Part shown: one piece after another, positions 50,962 through 60,056 of the stretch | Numbering within the stretch: the first letter of the stretch is position 1 | How the letters are laid out: each line of letters starts with the position of its first letter | DNA from: Gemmatimonadota bacterium | Lineage (GTDB): Bacteria; Gemmatimonadota; Gemmatimonadetes; Gemmatimonadales; GWC2-71-9 | Direction: 5' to 3' | DNA: 64,000 nucleotides | Assembly: GCA_003169895.1 (NCBI GenBank) | Contig: PNAE01000007.1 | Span: 161,803-225,802, forward strand | Program-made: the position numbers and the translations under genes | Notes under the pieces: generated by a model | What the model saw: the letters and a program-made list of their open reading frames with translations, nothing else | Told to the model about the DNA's origin: nothing | Database searches by the model: none

Positions 50962-51146
50962 GCCGGCTTCAGCTTTGCGCTGCACTCCCGGCAGCGCGTA
51001 ACGCCCCGGATGGTGCAGATCAGGCAGACGAATGTCCCACACGAATCGCAGGGATATCCCTCCGACGCGCGTTCCTCACGACCGCAGGCGCGGCAGATCA
51101 TCGCGTCACGCTCGGAGATCTGCGGGCGGGAGTTCATGGCCATCAT
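50958..51146 (-). CDS. Small protein with four CxxC motifs
   Basis: A 62-residue protein with four CxxC pairs, CRAC, CDSC, CLIC and CREC, enough for two zinc sites. Apart from these the chain is short and polar, like a double zinc ribbon or RING-type knuckle. The ATG at 51144-51146 overlaps the upstream regulator's stop (TGATG), and its stop overlaps the NlpC/P60 start. It has probably a structural or nucleic-acid-binding role, but I cannot name it. Confidence 0.68.
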   Translation of the reverse strand: MMAMNSRPQISERDAMICRACGREERASEGYPCDSCGTFVCLICTIRGVTRCRECSAKLKPA

Positions 51147-52495
51147 CACCCGGGGATCGCGTAGCGCTTGATCTTGGCGATCAGCGTCGCACGCGAGATG
51201 CCGAGCTCCTGCGCGGCGTGAGTGCGGTTGCCCGTGTGGTGCTTCAGGGTGCGATCGATATGCATCCGTTCCAGTTCGTCGAGCGTCAGCGGTGTATGAC
51301 GGCGGTCGAGCGGCGAGAACCGCGCCCGGAATTCGGGCGGCAGGTGCTCCGCACCCACGACCTCGTTGCCGCGCGCGAGCAGCAGCGCGCGCTCCAGCAC
51401 GTTGTGCAATTCGCGCACGTTGCCCGGCCAGGCGTGCTTCAGCAGCCGCTCGAGTGCGTCGTCGGAAAGCCGGGTCGGGGCGCCGGGACTCGCCGGTGAC
51501 AGCTCCTTGAGGAACCGGCGAATCAGCGCGAGGAAGTCATCGCGGCTCCGCTCGCGCAGCGGCGGCACCGTCAGCGGCATCACGTTGAGCCGGCGGAAAA
51601 GGTCCTCACGGAAGCGCCCGGTGTCGACCACCGCAGCCAGCGATCGCGCGGTTGCGGCGATGACACGGACATCGACCGGGATTTCACGGATCCCGCCCGC
51701 CCGTCGGATCGCCCGCGTTTCCAGCATCGCATGCAGCTTGGCCTGCATTTCCAGGGGCAGGTCGGCGATTTCATCCAGAAACAGCGTGCCCCCGTCGGCG
51801 ACTTCGACCAGTCCCTGGCGTCGTTCAGCGGACGACTCGCCCGCCGGGCCGGTCTCGCGGCCGAACAGTTCGGCTTCCAGCCACGCGGCGTCGCCTGCTC
51901 CGCACGCCACTTCGATGAATGGCGCCGACGCCCGGGCCGAAATGTCGTGCATCAGGCGGGCGATCCAGCGCTTGCCGGTGCCGCCCTCGCCCTGCAGCAG
52001 CACTGCGTTGCGGTCGCTGTGGGCGAGCAAGGTGAGCTGGCGGGTGACTTCACGCATCAGCGCCGAGGTGCCCAGTCCATCGAGCCCCGTGGCGTTGGCA
52101 CTCTGACCGATCAGCGTGCGATTGACGCGCCGGAGTCGAACCTTCTCGACGGCCCGGTCGGCTGCCGCCTGGAGGTGCGACAGGTCGACCGGCTTGGCGA
52201 GAAAGTTCTCCGCGCCCGATTGCATTGCACGGACCGCCGTCGGCACGTCGCCGTCGCCGGTGAGCACGATCACCGCCGTTTCCCGACCGCGGAGTTGCTC
52301 GAGCACTTCGAGCCCGTCCATGCCTGGCAGGTTGAGGTCAACGAGGACGACGTCGGTCAGCGCTCGTTCGAAGGTCGCAACCCCGGCCTCTCCGCTGAGC
52401 TCGCGGTATACGTCCCATCCGCGCTGCTCGAAGAACGTGCCGAGGACGCGCAGTACGTCGACATCATCGTCGATGAGCAGGATGGAGTCGGTCAT
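51146..52495 (-). CDS. NtrC-family response regulator lacking GAFTGA
   Basis: A 449-residue protein in three domains. A receiver (LLIDDDVDVL, D53 in VVLVDLNLPGMDG) is followed by an AAA+ domain with Walker A GEGGTGKRW, Walker B GGTLFLDEIADL and an arginine finger region. It ends with a Fis-type helix-turn-helix (NRTHAAQELGISRATLIAKI). The sigma-54 contact loop GAFTGA is replaced: ELFGRETGPAGESS occupies its place. It thus may not activate sigma-54 and could bind DNA as an ordinary regulator. It overlaps the small CxxC gene. Its histidine kinase is not adjacent. Confidence 0.88.
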   Translation of the reverse strand: MTDSILLIDDDVDVLRVLGTFFEQRGWDVYRELSGEAGVATFERALTDVVLVDLNLPGMDGLEVLEQLRGRETAVIVLTGDGDVPTAVRAMQSGAENFLAKPVDLSHLQAAADRAVEKVRLRRVNRTLIGQSANATGLDGLGTSALMREVTRQLTLLAHSDRNAVLLQGEGGTGKRWIARLMHDISARASAPFIEVACGAGDAAWLEAELFGRETGPAGESSAERRQGLVEVADGGTLFLDEIADLPLEMQAKLHAMLETRAIRRAGGIREIPVDVRVIAATARSLAAVVDTGRFREDLFRRLNVMPLTVPPLRERSRDDFLALIRRFLKELSPASPGAPTRLSDDALERLLKHAWPGNVRELHNVLERALLLARGNEVVGAEHLPPEFRARFSPLDRRHTPLTLDELERMHIDRTLKHHTGNRTHAAQELGISRATLIAKIKRYAIPG

Positions 52496-52573
52496 CGCTC
52501 ACCGCTCACGGCCGCCTCGTGCGTCATGCTTCACCGCCTCGTCGCTCAAACTGCCTCCATCGTCCCACCCCCG

Positions 52574-53479
52574 CTACCCCTTCGGGTGGATCAACCGGAT
52601 CGCACCCGGCACCACGGTCGCTGTGAACGGGGTTTCGCCGGTTGGCTCGCCATCCAGCTGGACCGGCTCAGGCGCTGCCGAAGTCGTCACGCGGACCTCG
52701 GCGCCGCGCAGCCGGGTCGCAAACACGGTTTCACCATAGATACCCTGCGTTTCCCGCACGATGTTCCAGAGTGCGCGAACACCGCCGCCGACCGAGTTCG
52801 CGCTCAGGATAATCACGTCGAGCATGCCGTCGTACGGGGTGATACCCTGGCCGAGCTTGAACAGCGGGGGGATGATCTCGCCGCAGTTGGCGATGAGGAT
52901 CATCGCCGCTTCGAAGTCGTGCCCGACACCGTCGGCTTCGATGTGAAATGGCACGCAGGCCGTGTCAGCCAGGAGGCGGAGCGTGGTCGCGACATAAGCC
53001 AGTTGGCCCCAGCGCCGCTTCTGCGACGCTAGTGTGGCAGCCATCACCCTGGCGTCCAGGCCGGCGCCACCGCCCACCGCGAAGTAATGCGCGCCATCCG
53101 GACGGTCGAGACGCCCCAGGTCGAACGCCCGCGGCGTGCCCCGCACCAACGCCGCGGCCGCCCGCACCGGATTGAACGACAGCCCCAGATTGCCGGCGAG
53201 CTGGTTGCCGGTGCCACCTGGAAGCACACCCATTGGCACGTCCGTGCCCACCAGGGCTGCCGCGACCTGCATGATGGTGCCGTCGCCGCCCAGCACGGCC
53301 ACGACGTCAACGCCCTGCTGCACTCCGTACTCGGCCAGCCTGCGTGCGTCGCCGGACCCCACTGTTGCCAGCGTCTCGACCTGCCAACCGGCCGTGTTGA
53401 ACACCCGCTCGATCTGGCGCACCACGCCGCCGTGGGTCCGGGCCGCGCCGGGATTGGCGATCAGGAGGGCACGAGCCAC
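52574..53479 (-). CDS. Diacylglycerol kinase-like lipid kinase
   Basis: A 301-residue protein of the diacylglycerol/sphingosine kinase catalytic family. The glycine-rich nucleotide loop GGDGTIMQVAAAL and the VLPGGTGNQLA block are diagnostic; VQLDGEPTGETPFTATVVPGAI is the C-terminal signature. It phosphorylates a lipid such as diacylglycerol or an undecaprenyl-linked or ceramide-like substrate. The GTG start follows the tamB stop directly. It lacks the membrane helices of DgkA, as expected for the soluble DgkB/YegS type. Confidence 0.88.
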   Translation of the reverse strand: MARALLIANPGAARTHGGVVRQIERVFNTAGWQVETLATVGSGDARRLAEYGVQQGVDVVAVLGGDGTIMQVAAALVGTDVPMGVLPGGTGNQLAGNLGLSFNPVRAAAALVRGTPRAFDLGRLDRPDGAHYFAVGGGAGLDARVMAATLASQKRRWGQLAYVATTLRLLADTACVPFHIEADGVGHDFEAAMILIANCGEIIPPLFKLGQGITPYDGMLDVIILSANSVGGGVRALWNIVRETQGIYGETVFATRLRGAEVRVTTSAAPEPVQLDGEPTGETPFTATVVPGAIRLIHPKG

Positions 53480-56400
53480 TCAATAGTCCCGCTGCCAGAG
53501 CAGGTCACCGCCGAGCTGATAGCGGCTCAGTCGCGTGAACACGTCCGCCGCGCGGTTGGTGATGCAGGTCTGCACCGGCTCCGCTGCGGCCTGGACCCGG
53601 AACTCCCGCGCAAACCGATACTCGAGCGATGCGCCGAAGTTCCGTTGCTGAAAGCTGGTCGCCGACGAGCCGAGACAGAGCCCGGCGTCGAACGTGACGA
53701 ACCAGTTGGGACCGAGTTGCCACCCGGCGGCGAGCTGCGTGATCGACGATCCCGGCACGAGGCCTCCCGGCGCGGCACCCGGCTGAATGGTGAGCGTGCT
53801 CACCCCGATGCCGCTGCTGATCAGGGTGTGCTGCACCGCGCTCGCAAAGCTGCCGAGCGCCAGGCTGAGTGATTCGCCGCCAAAGGACGTACCCTGCTGC
53901 GAGCCTGTCAATTGCAACTCCGACCGGCCGAATAGCAGGTACGAAACCAGATCACGCTCCGACAGGTTCCGCCCCGGCGCGCTCAGGTTGACCTTGGGCT
54001 CGAGGATCGTGTTGGTGATCGTCGCGACGACATCGAACTGGTCCCCATCGATGGTGCGCACCTGGTGGTGCGCCTTGATGTTCAGCTCGGGATTGAGATC
54101 CGGCGTGCCGAAATAGCGGATGGTGCCCTGATCGATGCTGAAGTCACGGACAATCGGGCCGACCTGCAGCGAGTAGGTGCCGCGCGGTGCGCTGAGCGAG
54201 CCGGTCAACCCGTAGACCTTGCGCTGCTTGTCGACGGTGAGATCGCCTTCGAGCTGGATGTTCGCTTCGGTCGACCGCAGCCAGACGTCGCTGCCGAGGT
54301 GGACCCCCAGCCCATTGATGCTGAGCGAGTCGAGGAACCGGATCGAGAATTGATTGCCGAGGCCCTGACGCCGGAGCGCGGTGGTGTCGATCAGTGCGGC
54401 GTTCTCCGGAATCTCGAGATCCACCACCGTCTTGGTGAGGATATCGGTGAAATAGACCACGCTGCGTGACAGCGTCACCTCGTCGCCGGTGAGCACGGGC
54501 TGCAGCAACGGGCCGGTCAGGTGCATGTCGCCCGTCGCCCGCAACGTCATGTCGGCTGGCACATCGATGGCGAGAAAGTCGTGCGCGTTGATGTCGAGAT
54601 TCATGGTCGGCTTGGCGAGCTGTTCAAACCGCATGCCGCCCTTGATGGTAACGCCGTTGTCCTCCCCGCCGACCTGAAGGGAATCGATCACCATCGAGTC
54701 GGCGACGAACCGGGCCAGCCCGTTGATCGGCCCGTACCGCTGTGCACCCAGTGAGGGCAAGGTCAGGCCGCCGTCGTGCACCGCCAACAGCCCGGTCAGC
54801 CGCGGCGCCTTCCACGTCCCGGCGCCGTTCATGTTCAGGCTGAGCAGGCCGGTGGGATCGCGAATCGTCGGAATCATTGCGGTGAGGATCACCATGTCGA
54901 CCGAGTCCGCGAGCGCGCTGATTTGCAGCTCGCCAGCCACCTTGCGGGTGGCCCGGCTGCCCAGCGCGAGATCGAGCGGCAGCGACACTTTGCCGTCGAG
55001 AACCTTCCGGCCGGTTCGCCAGAGCGAGACGTTCGACCGCAGCCGCTCTGCGGCGTAGTCGAACGTGGCCTGGACCGACGGCAGTTGCGCGCCGCCCATC
55101 ACCGGACTGATGACCGACGCCGTGCCCGTGAACGTCGGAGCATCGCGCGTGCCGGCCAACTGCAGATCGAGCGAGGCCCAGCCGTCGAGTGCCGTGGTGT
55201 CGCGTTGCAGTACGCCAAAAACATCCAGCAGGTCCAATCCACGCACGCTGGCATTCAGCTTCCCCGGCGAATCACCCGGCACCGTGCCACTGACACGGAC
55301 CTCGCCGCTGCCGTCGGTGCTTTGCAGCCGGAAGGTGTTGCGCAACGATACCTGGCTGCCGGCCAGCGCGATCTCCGCCGGCGACGCTAACTGCCAGCGC
55401 TGGTGCGGAAAGGCGAGCGACAGCGAATCGACTCGCAGGCGCGCTGCCGGGGAACCCGGTTGCCAGGTTCCCCCGCCGCTCGCATTGAGCGCCACCATAT
55501 CGACGCTGCCTGCGACACCCATCGAATCCGGCGTCCCGCCCACCAGCAAGTGCAGCCGGTCGGCGACCTCGGCACCCTTGCCGATGGTGTCCGCGGCGGC
55601 GTCGACACTGAAGCCGCGCTGACCCAGCGAATCGGCGCGGACCATGGCGCGGACAGCGCCCGCGTGCCAATCGTCGAGGATGAGGTGTGCTGCCGTCACC
55701 GTTCCCGTGATCGTCGCGGCATTGCGCGCGCCGGTAACAACGAGCGAAGCGCTGACCTGCCCGTCGAACGGATGCGGATGCACGGTGTCGCCCGCCGTGC
55801 CGATCCTGGCTCGAACCAGCGAATCGAACGGCGTCAGCGACGTCGCGACCGCTTGCAGCGTCAGCGTCCCGGAATCCGGCGCCGACCAGCCCAGCGTGCC
55901 GCGCGCATCGACCCGCCCAGCCGACCAGATCACCGAACCAGTGTCCACCGTCAGCATGCCGTGGTCCGCATGGACTACCCCGGTGACGGCATCAACGGTC
56001 GCCCCGCCAAAGCGCGAGCGATCCAGGGTCAGCTCCAGCGTTCCGTGCGGCGGTACGCCCACGTCCAGCGTGCCGCGCATGGTGACCCGGCCATTCAGTG
56101 CGGTGGACATCCCACCGCCGGTGATGGCCTCGGCATCCAGCCGCTGCATGTCGACAATGAGCGAGTCGGCACCGTAATGCGGTGCGTCGACGGTCACCCG
56201 GCCGGTGGCACTGATGCTGCCGATTTCGCCGGTGAGCTTCGCGGTGATATCGAGGCTGTCGAGGTTGCCGTTCGCGATCACGTGACCAGTCATTCCGCCG
56301 CGGGTGGGCAGATCGGGATACCCGCTGCGCAAGGCGTCGAAGGACAGTCGGTCGAAGTCGGCATCCAGCCCGATACCCAGCACTGCGCCGCGGGTGTCCA

Positions 56401-57880
56401 GGCGCGCGCTGCCGATCATTCGCGACAGCGCACCGTTGGGTGCCGCATGTTCGGCCGTGCCGGTAAAGCGCACGTTCTTCCACGGACCGTCGAGCGGACC
56501 GGTGAGCCGCAGCTCTCCGGTGATCAGGACCGAAGGTACCAGCTGGTGCACGGTACCCAGCGCCAGGGTTGTCTCGTTGAGCCGGAACTGCTGGAACACC
56601 GCGCCGTCGGGCCCGCCAAAGTGCACCACACCGTCGATGACGAAGTGGGACATCGGCGAGCCTGCCACCAGTGCGTCGGCGTAGAGCAGGTCGCCGCCGA
56701 GCCGGAGCGAATCGAGGAAGCCGTTCGCGAGCAGGTGCCCGGTCAGGTTGCCCGAAACGGGCAGGGTATCGAGATAGGGCCGGAGCACGTCGATCGGCGT
56801 GCTCCGGAGTCGCAGGTCGAGGCCGCCCATTCCCAGGCCGCGAGCATTGTCGGTCATGACCGTGACCTTGCCGGTGACGCTCGTCTTCGCGTCGCCGAGG
56901 GCCAGGTTGTCGAGTTTGAAGTTCGCCCGTGAGCCGTTGAACGACTTGGCAATGACGTGGCCCCGCCCCTCCCAGTCCGGGAAGTCGGGCTGGATCCACC
57001 AGAGGTCGCGCAGCGCGACTCGCGGTGCATCGAGGGTGAAGTCGAACAGCAGGGTGTCGTGCGGCCAGCGCACCGCGCCGCCACCCGTGAGGCGCGATGC
57101 GGGCAACCCGACACTGTCGACATCGAAGCGCAGGCTGTCTCCAGCCGTGACGATCTGGCCGGCCAGCGAGGTGATCTGCAGCTCGGGATCGCTCAGGTTT
57201 GCGCGCAGCGTGGCGATCCGCGCCAGCAGTGGATCGCGCCGCGGCGTGGAGATGCGCAACAACGGCAACCTCGCATCGAGGTGGGTGAATGTGTAGACGC
57301 GCACCGGGCCGTCGGCGCTGCTATCGACGCGTGGCTGCGCCGATGCACGCGCGTTGCGCGACGCCGACTGGTGCGGCCGTCCTGGCGTCGTTGGCACGTC
57401 GATCTGCACCGACGCGTGGGCGACCCGGAGATCGGTGAACGCAACGTGTGGCGGCGCCTTGCCGCTGCTGGGCCCCTCGCCGAGGTGAAAGACCGCCTCA
57501 TAATTCCAGCGGCCGGCGCGCAGCTTCACCAGGTGAAGCATCAGCGAGTCCGCCCGCACGTGGCTGAACACCAGGCGATGCGCCAGCAACCCCGGCAGGA
57601 TGTAGCTCGCTTCCAGGTGCGGCGTGTTCAGGATCACCGCGCCGCGCTGGTCACGGATCGTCACGCGGTCGAGTTCGATATGGTTCCAGATGTTGCCGCG
57701 AATCGCGCCGATTTCCATGCCGCCGGCCACCGCCCCGGAAATCCACCGACTGGCGATCCGGGCCAGCAACGCGTGACCGGGCGGCGTCAGGAGCACGGCA
57801 CCCAGCGTGCCGACGATCACCGTCACCGCGAGGACCAGTGGCGTCAGCAACGTGGCGACGATGCGGCGAACCAGGCGCAT
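53480..57880 (-). CDS. tamB: TamB-like AsmA-family envelope protein
   Basis: A 1466-residue protein, within the TamB size range. It has one N-terminal membrane helix (LTPLVLAVTVIVGTLGAVLL near 13-32), then a very long beta-rich periplasmic region with repeated GxLxxxGxL-type strands and no enzyme motif. The C-terminal part, from about LEIPENAALID onward with SIRFLDSLSINGLGVHLGSD, matches the TamB (DUF490) domain. It ends in barrel-like strands. TamB-like proteins form hydrophobic grooves that move phospholipids between membranes and help assemble outer-membrane proteins. It overlaps the Omp85 gene (TGATG), the expected tamA-tamB order. Confidence 0.9.
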   Translation of the reverse strand: MRLVRRIVATLLTPLVLAVTVIVGTLGAVLLTPPGHALLARIASRWISGAVAGGMEIGAIRGNIWNHIELDRVTIRDQRGAVILNTPHLEASYILPGLLAHRLVFSHVRADSLMLHLVKLRAGRWNYEAVFHLGEGPSSGKAPPHVAFTDLRVAHASVQIDVPTTPGRPHQSASRNARASAQPRVDSSADGPVRVYTFTHLDARLPLLRISTPRRDPLLARIATLRANLSDPELQITSLAGQIVTAGDSLRFDVDSVGLPASRLTGGGAVRWPHDTLLFDFTLDAPRVALRDLWWIQPDFPDWEGRGHVIAKSFNGSRANFKLDNLALGDAKTSVTGKVTVMTDNARGLGMGGLDLRLRSTPIDVLRPYLDTLPVSGNLTGHLLANGFLDSLRLGGDLLYADALVAGSPMSHFVIDGVVHFGGPDGAVFQQFRLNETTLALGTVHQLVPSVLITGELRLTGPLDGPWKNVRFTGTAEHAAPNGALSRMIGSARLDTRGAVLGIGLDADFDRLSFDALRSGYPDLPTRGGMTGHVIANGNLDSLDITAKLTGEIGSISATGRVTVDAPHYGADSLIVDMQRLDAEAITGGGMSTALNGRVTMRGTLDVGVPPHGTLELTLDRSRFGGATVDAVTGVVHADHGMLTVDTGSVIWSAGRVDARGTLGWSAPDSGTLTLQAVATSLTPFDSLVRARIGTAGDTVHPHPFDGQVSASLVVTGARNAATITGTVTAAHLILDDWHAGAVRAMVRADSLGQRGFSVDAAADTIGKGAEVADRLHLLVGGTPDSMGVAGSVDMVALNASGGGTWQPGSPAARLRVDSLSLAFPHQRWQLASPAEIALAGSQVSLRNTFRLQSTDGSGEVRVSGTVPGDSPGKLNASVRGLDLLDVFGVLQRDTTALDGWASLDLQLAGTRDAPTFTGTASVISPVMGGAQLPSVQATFDYAAERLRSNVSLWRTGRKVLDGKVSLPLDLALGSRATRKVAGELQISALADSVDMVILTAMIPTIRDPTGLLSLNMNGAGTWKAPRLTGLLAVHDGGLTLPSLGAQRYGPINGLARFVADSMVIDSLQVGGEDNGVTIKGGMRFEQLAKPTMNLDINAHDFLAIDVPADMTLRATGDMHLTGPLLQPVLTGDEVTLSRSVVYFTDILTKTVVDLEIPENAALIDTTALRRQGLGNQFSIRFLDSLSINGLGVHLGSDVWLRSTEANIQLEGDLTVDKQRKVYGLTGSLSAPRGTYSLQVGPIVRDFSIDQGTIRYFGTPDLNPELNIKAHHQVRTIDGDQFDVVATITNTILEPKVNLSAPGRNLSERDLVSYLLFGRSELQLTGSQQGTSFGGESLSLALGSFASAVQHTLISSGIGVSTLTIQPGAAPGGLVPGSSITQLAAGWQLGPNWFVTFDAGLCLGSSATSFQQRNFGASLEYRFAREFRVQAAAEPVQTCITNRAADVFTRLSRYQLGGDLLWQRDY

Positions 57881-59997
57881 CAGAACGCCTGCCCGATCGA
57901 GAAGTGCCAGGTCCAGCTGCCGCTTCGGGGCTTGACGAAGGCGCCCTGAATCTGCGAGAGCGTCCCGTCGGTGCTGATCTTGAAGAGCTGGCCGGCCTGC
58001 AACGGGTAGGTGTTGTAGCCCGCATCGACGCGAATCGGCCCGATCGGCGACGTGTACCGCAGCCCCGCACCCGGCGTAATCCGCAGCGGGGACGGGCCAA
58101 TCTGGTTCCACAGCACGCCCGCGTCGACGAACACGGCGAAGCGGAGACGCCCGGCAAGGAACGGCGTCGGCATCCGCAACTCGAGGTTTCCGATGCCGAC
58201 GCGCGTCCCGCCGATCGGTGCGACATGTACCGCGTTCGAGCTGACCGGGAGGTGCGTTCCCGGATCGATCGAATCCGACGACACGACGTACACCAGCGGG
58301 CCGAGCTCGTTCTGGTCGTACCCGCGCACGTCGTAGGCGCCGCCGGCGTAGAACCGCTGGTCCGGAGGCACGAAGTTGCCGGTCGCGGTGTTGACGTTGA
58401 TCTTCGGCGCCAGGATGATGCCGCCGCGCAGGTGTCCGGCCAGCACCACGCCGCGGGTCAGGGGAACAAATCCCGCCACGTCGCCCACCATGCGCAGGAA
58501 CTGCTGTGTGGCCGACGAGCCCAGCAGTCGCGACGACCCGGTCACCGACGCGGAGAGAACCGAGCCGCGGATCGGGTCGAGTGGATTGTTCACCCGCTGG
58601 CGGAGCACGCTCAACGCCAGGGTTCCCTGCAACCGCCGCTGTTGCAGCTGGGCGATCTCGGCCGGGTCACACGTGTTGAAAAAGGCGCAGAACGATGCCG
58701 GATTGGCCGTGGTGGTGCCGTCGGCGAGCCGGTACGTGAGGGTGACGGGGACGTTGGAAGCGTCCAGGTGCGTGATCGACACCGACGTGCCGACTTCGCG
58801 GCGCAAGTACACTTCGAACTCGCTGTGCTGCGTGGCAAACACCGAGAACACCAGCGCGTTGGTCGGACCGATGAACGCATTGCGCCGCAGCGAGGTATTG
58901 ATGCCGTAGTTGGCAACGCGCGAGCCGATCGAATCGCTGAGCAGCGAACGGCAGAGATTGTTCTGCAAGCCGAAGCCGAGGGGATCACCTACGCCGATCT
59001 TGGACACCTGGGTGGTCACGTCGAATACCAGGCCGTTATTGGGAAAGTTGCGGGCGGTCCATTCGGTGCCCACGCGAAAGCAGTCGTCGGTCCCATAGCC
59101 GACCGATGCTTTCACGCGATGGCCGAAGTTCTGTACCACGCTCACGGCGAGCGGCACGACACTGTCCGTGGCGGTGTAGCGCGTGGTGTCGACACCGACC
59201 GACGCCACGCGATACAGATCCGAGGTGTACAGGCTCCGTTGCGACTGGAGGATCTCGTTGAACCGGTATTCGTCGCCCGGCCGCGCGTTGATCAACGCCG
59301 ACACGTGCGCCGTGTCGACGCCGAGCGGCGCGGTCACCCGGATCGGGCCGAACGTCGCATGCGGACCGGTGTGGGCCACGAGTCGCGCGTTCGTCTTGTC
59401 GGCGCCACGCGACTCGTCGACTTCGACGGTGGCGCTCGGATAGCCGTGGTTCCACAGGCGGAAGGTGATCGTATCGGCGGTCTCGTGAAGCCTGTAATCC
59501 GAGGCGACGTCCCCCACGACGATCGGCAGGTCCTGTCGGATCTGCGACGGCTGATCGACCGAATCGATGCCGACGATGTCGAGGCTCACCAGGCGGTTCG
59601 GCTGCCCTTCCGTGATCCTGAAGGTGATGTCGATCGCGCCGGGCATCCGCTTGACGACGGTGTCGACCGCGACATCAGGATATCCGCTGCGCTTGAAGAC
59701 GACCTGCAGCCGGTAGACATCCCGGGTGAACTCGAGCTGGTTGAAGTACCGCTTGTCGCCGAGCCTCAGCCAGCGCAACAAGGCCGAACGGGCGAACAGG
59801 CTGGATTGCGTCGTGGCAATGGACGCGGCAAGAAAGTCCGGGTCGACTCCGTGATTGCCCTGGAAATGTACGCCTCGCACCAACAACGGCACGAATTGAC
59901 CGTGCGCCGGCCGGGCCGATGCCGCGACGACCAGGGCGCCAACAAGCGGCGCCAACCATCGGCGATGGGTCCTCGAGAGTCCTGCGATTGACCACAT
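57880..59997 (-). CDS. TamA/BamA-like Omp85 outer-membrane protein
   Basis: A 705-residue Omp85 protein. A signal peptide ends near ARPAHG (about residue 33). At least two POTRA-like modules follow (GVHFQGNHGVDPDFLAAS, LVSLDIVGIDSVDQPSQI), then a beta-barrel of about 400 residues. The loop 6 motif VRGY (AYDVRGYDQNELGP) and the C-terminal aromatic HFSIGQAF are barrel signatures. Next to tamB it is best seen as TamA. A housekeeping BamA is expected elsewhere. A few cysteines lie in barrel loops. The divergent binding-protein gene is 59 bases away. Confidence 0.88.
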   Translation of the reverse strand: MWSIAGLSRTHRRWLAPLVGALVVAASARPAHGQFVPLLVRGVHFQGNHGVDPDFLAASIATTQSSLFARSALLRWLRLGDKRYFNQLEFTRDVYRLQVVFKRSGYPDVAVDTVVKRMPGAIDITFRITEGQPNRLVSLDIVGIDSVDQPSQIRQDLPIVVGDVASDYRLHETADTITFRLWNHGYPSATVEVDESRGADKTNARLVAHTGPHATFGPIRVTAPLGVDTAHVSALINARPGDEYRFNEILQSQRSLYTSDLYRVASVGVDTTRYTATDSVVPLAVSVVQNFGHRVKASVGYGTDDCFRVGTEWTARNFPNNGLVFDVTTQVSKIGVGDPLGFGLQNNLCRSLLSDSIGSRVANYGINTSLRRNAFIGPTNALVFSVFATQHSEFEVYLRREVGTSVSITHLDASNVPVTLTYRLADGTTTANPASFCAFFNTCDPAEIAQLQQRRLQGTLALSVLRQRVNNPLDPIRGSVLSASVTGSSRLLGSSATQQFLRMVGDVAGFVPLTRGVVLAGHLRGGIILAPKINVNTATGNFVPPDQRFYAGGAYDVRGYDQNELGPLVYVVSSDSIDPGTHLPVSSNAVHVAPIGGTRVGIGNLELRMPTPFLAGRLRFAVFVDAGVLWNQIGPSPLRITPGAGLRYTSPIGPIRVDAGYNTYPLQAGQLFKISTDGTLSQIQGAFVKPRSGSWTWHFSIGQAF

Positions 59998-60056
59998 CCT
60001 CTAAATCTGGTTTCTTCAAGGGGTTACGCCAACCTGTCGCCGCCCACCGGAGCCCG

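Noticed and set aside
57838..59991. Open frame of over 700 codons antisense to the Omp85 gene
   Set aside because: Arg/Asp-rich composition with no domain; it mirrors codon bias of the real minus-strand gene with clear POTRA and barrel features.
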